This document shows positions 58,829-64,000 of a DNA stretch of 64,000 nt, one piece after another (position 1 is the first letter of the stretch; each line of letters begins with the position of its first letter). The notes beneath the pieces were generated by a model, which had not been told where the DNA came from, made no database searches, and saw only the letters and a list, made by a program, of their open reading frames with translations. Origin of the DNA: an uncultured Clostridia bacterium (GTDB lineage: Bacteria; Bacillota; Clostridia; Christensenellales; Borkfalkiaceae); contig CALVHR010000001.1 in assembly GCA_944328495.1 (NCBI GenBank), positions 60,505 through 124,504 on the forward strand, read 5' to 3'. Both the position numbers and the translations under genes were made by a program.

Positions 58829-59653
58829 ATGAAAATAATGATTGCAGGATTGGGGCTGATCGGGGGATCGATGGCAAAATCCTTAAAACGTTCGGGTCAT
58901 TTTGTGGACGGGACAGACAGACCCGCTGTTCGTGAACGAGCGAAAGCGGAAGGAGTGATCGCGCATATCGCAACGGATTATTCGGAATATGACGTGGTAT
59001 TTGCGGCTCTGCCTCCCGATGCGGCGATGCGTTTTATAGACGAGAATCATTTCAAAGACGGTGCGATCGTTGCGGACATATGCGGCGTGAAGAGCGCGAT
59101 TGCGGCGGCGGTGCAGGCAAAGCCCCGCAATTTTCGGTATGTGGGATGTCACCCGATGGCAGGGAAGGAAGTGTCTGGTCTGGAAAATTCTGCGGAAACT
59201 CTGTTTGACGGAGCAAGCATGATCATTGTCGAAGACAGCCGAACCGATGCAGATGCGGTCGCGGTGTTGGAATCGCTGTATGCAGGCATGGGGTTTGCGC
59301 AGATCAAGCACTGTGACGCGGAATATCATGACAGAAAGATAGCATACACTTCGCAGCTTGCGCATATTGTGAGCAACGCATATATAAAGAGTCCGACGGC
59401 GGACGGATTTCCGGGGTTTACGGGAGGCAGCTTTCAGGATATGACGCGCATTGCAGGGGTGGACGAAGAGATTTGGACGCGTCTGTATATGCTCAATGTC
59501 GAGCCGGTCGTATCCGAGCTTTCGAGGCTGATAACCAATTTGCAAAAATACCTGGACGCCCTGCGAGGCGGTGACGAAGAGGAATTGAAAAACCTTTTGC
59601 GTGAAGGAAGGCTGCGCAAAGCAGAACTGGATCGGGAGCGGAAGATTTTGTAA
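58829..59653 (+). CDS. tyrA: prephenate dehydrogenase-like protein
   Basis: 274 residues from ATG 58829 (GGCAGGGAGAATGCAG leader; 58823 is an alternative). Rossmann motif GLGLIGGSMAKSLKRSG at the start with its NAD-binding glycines. The family signature is VGCHPMAGKEVSGLE, with HPMAG containing the substrate-binding histidine, and a central helical domain (FQDMTRIAGVDEEIW). It makes 4-hydroxyphenylpyruvate for tyrosine. No ACT or chorismate mutase domain is attached. Other aromatic genes are not adjacent. Confidence 0.9.
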   Translation: MKIMIAGLGLIGGSMAKSLKRSGHFVDGTDRPAVRERAKAEGVIAHIATDYSEYDVVFAALPPDAAMRFIDENHFKDGAIVADICGVKSAIAAAVQAKPRNFRYVGCHPMAGKEVSGLENSAETLFDGASMIIVEDSRTDADAVAVLESLYAGMGFAQIKHCDAEYHDRKIAYTSQLAHIVSNAYIKSPTADGFPGFTGGSFQDMTRIAGVDEEIWTRLYMLNVEPVVSELSRLITNLQKYLDALRGGDEEELKNLLREGRLRKAELDRERKIL

Positions 59654-59782
59654 ACAGTGCGCGGAGAGCAGATTATCTCCGCGCTTATGATTTTTATTAA
59701 GGCAAAAAGGAAGCAAAGCGTGAAAGAGAAGCAAAAATCGGGCGGTATATTTTTACAAAGACGTGATGCGGATGCAAAATAA

Positions 59783-59811
59783 TTTACAAATTTTTGTCGA
59801 TGTGGTATACT
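59783..59811 (+). promoter_or_regulatory. promoter of the DUF1934-MBL-rho unit
   Basis: TTTACA (59783-59788), 17 bases, TATACT (59806-59811), with the first start codon at 59848. It drives a tightly packed run of genes, with stop/start overlaps up to the rho-like gene. Confidence 0.7.
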
Positions 59812-59847
59812 GAATGCATAAGGCAGTCCAGGAAAACGGGAGGGAAT

Positions 59848-60255
59848 ATGCCCAAGGCTCGGGTGCTTTTGGTAACGAAAAGCGAAGAAGGGACAGAGCG
59901 GTTTGTCTCTTCGGCAAAGATGCATGAAGAGGGCGATGCGCGCGCTTTCGCGTTTGAAGAGGGCGGCGCGCGTTATATTATTCGCACGGGCGCGCCTGCG
60001 CGGTTGATACGCGAGGGTGAAATTTCGTACGAGCTTGTATTGGATCCTCTGCGCGAGACGCAGGTTCTCATTCGAACGGGATACGGCGAGATTGAAGCGG
60101 CGGTTCGGGTATCGCGGCTCACGGAGCGGCGAAGTTTTGAAGAGACCGAACTGGAAGCGGAATACTCTCTGTATTATTCGGGAGAGGAACAGAAACATCG
60201 GATAAAATTTTCCGCGCGGTCCGAAAGGGACGGCGGTAAGGGGGATAAAGAATGA
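59848..60255 (+). CDS. DUF1934 (YwiB-like) beta-barrel protein
   Basis: 135 residues from ATG 59848 (ACGGGAGGGAAT leader). Calycin-like beta-barrel of the DUF1934/YwiB family: KARVLLVTKSEEG at the start and EAEYSLYYSGEEQKHRIKF at the end, which is the family's closing strand pattern. Function unknown in the family. It overlaps the next gene by four bases. Confidence 0.75.
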   Translation: MPKARVLLVTKSEEGTERFVSSAKMHEEGDARAFAFEEGGARYIIRTGAPARLIREGEISYELVLDPLRETQVLIRTGYGEIEAAVRVSRLTERRSFEETELEAEYSLYYSGEEQKHRIKFSARSERDGGKGDKE

Positions 60256-60899
60256 AAATCAGGTATTTGGGGCATTCATGTTTCTTACTGGAAGCAAAGA
60301 ACGGGACGCGGATCGTGACGGATCCGTATACGGGCGTAGGGTATGAAATGCCGCGGATTAGTGCAGATTTTATTACATGCAGTCATTTTCATTTTGACCA
60401 CAATCATGTAGAGAGTGTGGCGGGAGCGAAAGAGGTGATTGCTTCGACGGGGATGCGGGAGCGCGGCGGAGTGGAGATATCCGGTCTGTTTTCGTTTCAT
60501 GACGATGCCGGCGGAGAGAAGAGAGGGGAAAATACGGTATTTGTATTTGAAGAGGGAGGCGACCGTGTCTGTCACATGGGAGATATCGGGGAACCGCCGC
60601 GTTCGAGTCTGATCGATCGGGTAAAGGGAGTAGACGTATTGTTGATGCCGGTGGGCGGCGTATACACTGTCGATGCGGCGGTTGCGCTGGAATACATTGC
60701 GGCGATCGGGCCGAAGGTGACCATAGCGATGCATTATCGTCCCAAAGGCGGGACGCTGAATGTGGCGACGCAGGCGCAGGCGATCGCGGCTTTGGGGAAA
60801 GAGCGGTGCGTACTGACGGGGTCTTCCGATTTTTATACGGACGATTGCAAAAAATACGCGGGGAAGATCTTATTTTTGGAGAGAAACACGAATGGATGA
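60252..60899 (+). CDS. MBL-fold metal-dependent hydrolase (UlaG-like)
   Basis: 215 residues. Metallo-beta-lactamase fold with the metal site HSCFLLE, SHFHFDHNHV (HxHxDH) and, later, HMGDIGEP and MHYRP. The family acts on phosphodiester or lactone bonds; UlaG-like members often have housekeeping or unknown roles. All metal ligands are present. Its end overlaps the rho-like start by eight bases. Confidence 0.88.
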   Translation: MKIRYLGHSCFLLEAKNGTRIVTDPYTGVGYEMPRISADFITCSHFHFDHNHVESVAGAKEVIASTGMRERGGVEISGLFSFHDDAGGEKRGENTVFVFEEGGDRVCHMGDIGEPPRSSLIDRVKGVDVLLMPVGGVYTVDAAVALEYIAAIGPKVTIAMHYRPKGGTLNVATQAQAIAALGKERCVLTGSSDFYTDDCKKYAGKILFLERNTNG

Positions 60900-62226
60900 A
60901 AGCGAACTGCTCGCGCTGTATAAAAAAGTTTACGATTTTGTAAACGAGCGAAACATATATGAGGTGCGCAACATTGCGCGTACGTTTGGAGTAAATGCGC
61001 CCTGTGAAAACCGCAAACACGATCTGATCGTAAAGCTGATACAGGTTGCGTCCGGGGCGGTGCCGCCCGATCCGCCGAGCAATCGCGGTGCGCGGGTAAA
61101 GGCGGGAGCCGCATCCGAACAGAACATTTCGCGTATTCGAGCGCTGATCGAAGAATGCCGGGCGGAGACTCCGTATCGAACGGAGACGGTAGAGCCCGTG
61201 CGGATGGAATTGCATGACAGGGCGGGTTCGAAAAAGGAATACGGGTATACGGACACCTGTTATCGCGGGATACTGGAAGTCGACGGGCAAGGCCGCGGGT
61301 ATTTGCGTTCTGTGCAATGCGATGCGCGGGAGAATGAGCTTTGGGTTTCGGAAAGGACGATCCGCGGGTATTTTCTGCGGACGGGAGATTTTGTCAGCGG
61401 ATATGCGAGTTTGGACGGCGAGCTTGTCCAGATAGAGACAGTCAACGGCAAAACGCCGCTGTTCAAGGAAAGGAAGCGGTTTGAAGAACTTGCGCCGTTG
61501 TATCCGGACAGGCGTCTTACGCTGGGCAGCGGCGATGCGATCATGCATGCGGTCGATCTTTTGTGCCCTGTCGGGATGGGACAGCGTGCAGTGATCTATG
61601 CGCAGCCGGGGACGGGCAAGACGACGTTCATACGCCGTGCGGGACAGTCGGTTGCGCAGAGCGGCGAGGCGGAGCTCGTTTTTATTTTGCTGAACCAGCG
61701 CCCGGAAGAGGAGGCGGAGATGCGCAAGACGTTTCCGTTTTCTACGGTGGCGGCATCTTCGTTTGACAAACCCTGTGCACAGAATGCGCGAACGGCGCTT
61801 CTTGCGTTGGAGCGCGCAAAGCGTATCGCGGAAGAGGGCGGCAACGCGGTGGTGTTTTTGGATTCGCTTACCGCATTGGCGGCCGCTTTTGAAGCGGCCG
61901 GCATGGCGGAAGCGGGGTACGCCGTAAAACGTTTTTTTGCCGCCGCACGGAAACTGGACGGGGCGGGTTCGCTGACGATCGTAGCGACGGCTCTGTTGCA
62001 GGAAGAGAGGACATACGGCGAAGCCGCAAATGCGGTCATTCGTTTTTCGGAGGAGATTGCCTCGCGCGGGATCGTTCCCGCCGTTGATTTTGCGAAGTCG
62101 TTTACCAAACGGGCGGAAACGCTGCTGACCGAAGAAGAGCGCGCGCATGCGGCAGAGCTGCGTTCGGCGGCTGCGGCGGGCGGAACGGAAGCGGTGCTGC
62201 GTGCAATGGAAGAGAAAGGCTTTTAA
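60892..62226 (+). CDS. degenerate Rho-like transcription termination factor
   Basis: 444 residues. N-terminal helix region, then an RNA-binding OB fold (YRGILEVDGQGRGYLRS, later FLRTGDFVSGYA) and the RecA-type motor (LAPLYPDRRLTLG ... VDLLCPVGMGQRAVIYAQPGTGKTTFI). Landmark residues differ from active Rho: the catalytic DERPEE is NQRPEE (268-273), the P-loop lysine of PPKAGKT is glycine, DSITRLA is DSLTALA, the arginine-finger position in SRKIAEKR reads SEEIASR, and the Q- and R-loops are shortened. RNA binding looks kept but ATP hydrolysis may be lost. Hence Rho-like rather than rho. Confidence 0.85.
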   Translation: MDESELLALYKKVYDFVNERNIYEVRNIARTFGVNAPCENRKHDLIVKLIQVASGAVPPDPPSNRGARVKAGAASEQNISRIRALIEECRAETPYRTETVEPVRMELHDRAGSKKEYGYTDTCYRGILEVDGQGRGYLRSVQCDARENELWVSERTIRGYFLRTGDFVSGYASLDGELVQIETVNGKTPLFKERKRFEELAPLYPDRRLTLGSGDAIMHAVDLLCPVGMGQRAVIYAQPGTGKTTFIRRAGQSVAQSGEAELVFILLNQRPEEEAEMRKTFPFSTVAASSFDKPCAQNARTALLALERAKRIAEEGGNAVVFLDSLTALAAAFEAAGMAEAGYAVKRFFAAARKLDGAGSLTIVATALLQEERTYGEAANAVIRFSEEIASRGIVPAVDFAKSFTKRAETLLTEEERAHAAELRSAAAAGGTEAVLRAMEEKGF

Positions 62227-62246
62227 ATTGCAAACAAGTGATTCCG

Positions 62247-62272
62247 CCTTTGCGGCGGAACCGCCGCAAAGG
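62247..62272 (+). promoter_or_regulatory. hairpin covering the ribosome binding site of the patatin gene
   Basis: CCTTTGCGGCGG (62247-62258) and CCGCCGCAAAGG (62261-62272) are perfect inverted copies around AA. The right arm includes the AAGGAG ribosome binding site of the TTG start at 62280, so translation would depend on the hairpin opening. It might also act as a partial terminator for the rho-like gene. Confidence 0.6.
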
Positions 62273-62279
62273 AGATTGA

Positions 62280-63074
62280 TTGGGACTGTTACGGTTCAAA
62301 AAGAAAAAGATAATCGGAGCTGCGCTGGGCAGCGGCGGCGCGAAGGGCATGGCACATCTGGGTGCTTTGCAGGCGCTGAACGAAAGCGGCGTGTGCATCG
62401 AGGCGTATGCCGGCACGTCGGCGGGTTCGATTGTCGGGGCTCTGTGTGCAAACGGGTACACTCCGGCGGATATTCGCCAATTGCTTGCGCATCTTGATTA
62501 TAAAGGGCTGGCGCTGTCGGTGCTGACAGCGGGAAGCTTGCGCCCCGCGTTTGCGGTTTTGGAAGATGTCATGGGCGAAAGCGAATTTTCGGAGCTGAAG
62601 CTCCCGTTTGCGGCAGTTGCTACGGATGCGTCTACGGGAGAAGAGATCGTTCTTCGCAGCGGAAGTGTGACGCGCGCCGTGTTGGCGTCTTCGGCGATGC
62701 CGCCGTTTTTTCGCGGGGTGGAAGCAGACGGGCGCAAGCTGATCGACGGGGCATTCTGCAACGCTGTTCCCGGCGATGTTGCCCGCAGTCTGGGAGCGGA
62801 TTTCGTGATCGGGATCGCGCTTTCGCCGGTGTCCTCGTATTGCTGCGGGGAATGGATCACAACGTCGGGCAAGCGCATTGCAATGCGGCAGACAGGTTTT
62901 CGCGGCTGTGATATTCTGCTCGAGCCGGATTTGGCGGCGTATGCAGCGACGGACGTATTCGGCGGAGCGCGGATGTATGATATCGGTTACGAATGCGCGA
63001 TGCGGAGGATGCCGGAGATCATGCGGCTTCTGCGCGAAAAGAGTATCTCGGGCGGTATTCGCGGCAGTTTTTAA
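62280..63074 (+). CDS. patatin-like phospholipase (RssA/YjjU-like)
   Basis: 264 residues from TTG 62280 (AAAGGAGATTGA leader). The lipase nucleophile is in GTSAGSI (serine near 49), the oxyanion loop is ALGSGGAKGMAHLGAL, and the DGA dyad aspartate is in LIDGAFCNAVPG, near 160. All active-site elements are in order. It lies on or binds to the membrane and releases fatty acids from lipids or acts on acyl thioesters. TTG start is supported by the ribosome binding site. Confidence 0.88.
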   Translation: MGLLRFKKKKIIGAALGSGGAKGMAHLGALQALNESGVCIEAYAGTSAGSIVGALCANGYTPADIRQLLAHLDYKGLALSVLTAGSLRPAFAVLEDVMGESEFSELKLPFAAVATDASTGEEIVLRSGSVTRAVLASSAMPPFFRGVEADGRKLIDGAFCNAVPGDVARSLGADFVIGIALSPVSSYCCGEWITTSGKRIAMRQTGFRGCDILLEPDLAAYAATDVFGGARMYDIGYECAMRRMPEIMRLLREKSISGGIRGSF

Positions 63075-63115
63075 GGAGCGGGTAAAAAGTATGCGGCAAT
63101 GCCGCAATCGTACGT

Positions 63116-64000
63116 ATGAAGAAGGATGTTTTGGCCGCATCTGCGGCGGACAGAAAGGCAAAGAAAAAGCGTATTTCGGCGATCGTGGCGCTTTCGGTCG
63201 CCGTTTTGCTGGTCATTGCGAGTTTGATCGACGGGTATGTGTTTTCTTTTTCCTACCTTCGCGCTTTTGCGGGCGCGCCGTCGGTCGAAAAGCGGCAGAG
63301 CGGAGATCTGCGCATACATTTTCTCGACGTAGGACAGGGTGATTGCACCCTGATCGAATTTCCGGACGGAAAATATATGTTGGCAGACGGCGGAAATGAC
63401 GGCGAAGCGGTGCGGCGCACGGTGCTCGGTTACTGCAAAGCGGTCGGCGTGCAGAAATTCGACTATGTGCTTTTGACGCATCCGGAAGCCGATCATGCAG
63501 GCGGATTGGACGATGTATTGCGGTGTTTCGGGGCGGAGGTTGTTTTTCTTCCGTACACGGAAAAATCGGACGGTGCATATGCGGATTTTTTGGAAGCGGC
63601 GAAAGAGAGCGGCGCGGAATGCAAAATTTCACAGACATACGAATATCTTTGTTCGGAGTGCTCGGACGAATTTTATTTTCTGCTGTTTTTGTCGCCGTTG
63701 AATCCGTCGCTCGGCGGCAGTTATTATAACTCTGCCAATGCCGAGGGCGCCACATCGCAAGAAGTGAACGACGCTTCGGCGGTAGCGTATCTCGAATATG
63801 CGGGGCGCTCGCTGCTTTTGACGGGCGACATATCCTCTTCGGTCGAAGACAAGCTTGTCAACGACTATCTTACGATCGGAAGCGAATTGTTTTCGAGGCC
63901 GATCGAGACTTCGTTCGGGTCACGTATTGTTAAAAGACAACCTCCCGCTATGCGGGAGGGAAAAGGGAGCGGAAGCGTTGCAAAGAAAAACCTCCAATGA
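63116..64000 (+). CDS. ComEC/Rec2-type MBL-fold protein, apparently broken at its 3' end
   Basis: 294 residues. An N-terminal membrane segment (IVALSVAVLLVIASLIDGYVF) is followed by the extracellular MBL domain of ComEC-like proteins: RIHFLDVGQGDCTLIEF, LLTHPEADHAGG, and YAGRSLLLTGDIS near residue 245. The usual ending, with a KVAHHGS histidine motif about 15-20 residues after LLLTGD, is missing. From about 63,895 the sequence turns into an unrelated tail with a GC-rich hairpin (63942-63960), so an insertion probably cut the gene here. The frame stops at the window end. Confidence 0.75.
   Translation: MKKDVLAASAADRKAKKKRISAIVALSVAVLLVIASLIDGYVFSFSYLRAFAGAPSVEKRQSGDLRIHFLDVGQGDCTLIEFPDGKYMLADGGNDGEAVRRTVLGYCKAVGVQKFDYVLLTHPEADHAGGLDDVLRCFGAEVVFLPYTEKSDGAYADFLEAAKESGAECKISQTYEYLCSECSDEFYFLLFLSPLNPSLGGSYYNSANAEGATSQEVNDASAVAYLEYAGRSLLLTGDISSSVEDKLVNDYLTIGSELFSRPIETSFGSRIVKRQPPAMREGKGSGSVAKKNLQ

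Noticed and set aside
1-64000. CRISPR arrays and rRNA genes
   Set aside because: No regularly spaced direct repeats of CRISPR type and no rRNA-like sequence were seen on either strand.

Overview
The window is a bacterial chromosome segment from a spore-forming member of the Clostridia. The evidence is a spoVAD-spoVAE pair, a T-box leader in front of ilvBN, AGGAGG-type ribosome binding sites, Firmicutes-style sigma-A promoters and large secreted Ig-like polysaccharide-degrading proteins. A gut lineage (Christensenellales-like) is my guess; the sequence does not prove it. The segment splits into a prophage (1 to about 30,570) and host genes (about 30,600 to 64,000).

Prophage, 1-30,570 (left end outside the window). 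It has an HK97-type head and a long-tailed siphovirus morphogenesis block. From the left: an ArpU/RinA-like regulator, a Doc toxin with its RelB-type antitoxin, HNH endonuclease and small terminase. Next comes an operon of a multi-repeat cytosine methyltransferase, a phage-borne S-adenosylmethionine synthetase and a phage sigma factor. The sigma gene ends tail-to-tail, overlapping a double-HTH repressor that has a perfect 12-bp operator. After two small genes come the large terminase, a two-gene cargo insert (unknown membrane protein plus cysteine hydrolase) with its own promoter and terminator, a ParB-fused DNA methylase and four small genes. The rest is the usual order: portal, protease, capsid, connectors, tail tube, frameshift-expressed tail chaperone, tape measure, baseplate, fibres, holin, and two tandem large serine recombinases at the right end. 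The packaging genes terS, terL and portal are pulled apart by two inserted blocks.

The most interesting signal is a repeated promoter-like element, TGGRCT - 17 bp - TATTGT (or TATGTT), at 6880, 12167, 12771 and 27305. It lies just before short phage operons and usually just after a terminator. The spacing is that of a sigma-70 promoter but the hexamers are not sigma-A consensus. The phage's own sigma factor (5438-6028) is the obvious candidate to read it.

Host region, 30,600-64,000. First an unknown gene, a cyclophilin-like lipoprotein, inorganic pyrophosphatase, an isochorismatase-like hydrolase, an rfbB-like dehydratase and an acidic lipoprotein. A T-box leader and ilvB-ilvN follow. From 39.3 to 57.7 kb is a secreted glycan-degradation block: a 1,636-residue Ig-like lipoprotein, a GH31 glycosidase that shares an uncharacterised C-terminal module with it, an AraC regulator, spoVAD/spoVAE, a second AraC regulator, a GH28 polygalacturonase-like enzyme and another Ig/LamG lipoprotein. 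Last come a cupin, tRNA-Ser(GCT), a tyrA-like dehydrogenase, a DUF1934 protein, a metallo-beta-lactamase-fold protein, a strikingly degenerate Rho, a patatin and a ComEC-type metallo-hydrolase whose 3' end looks broken at the edge of the window.
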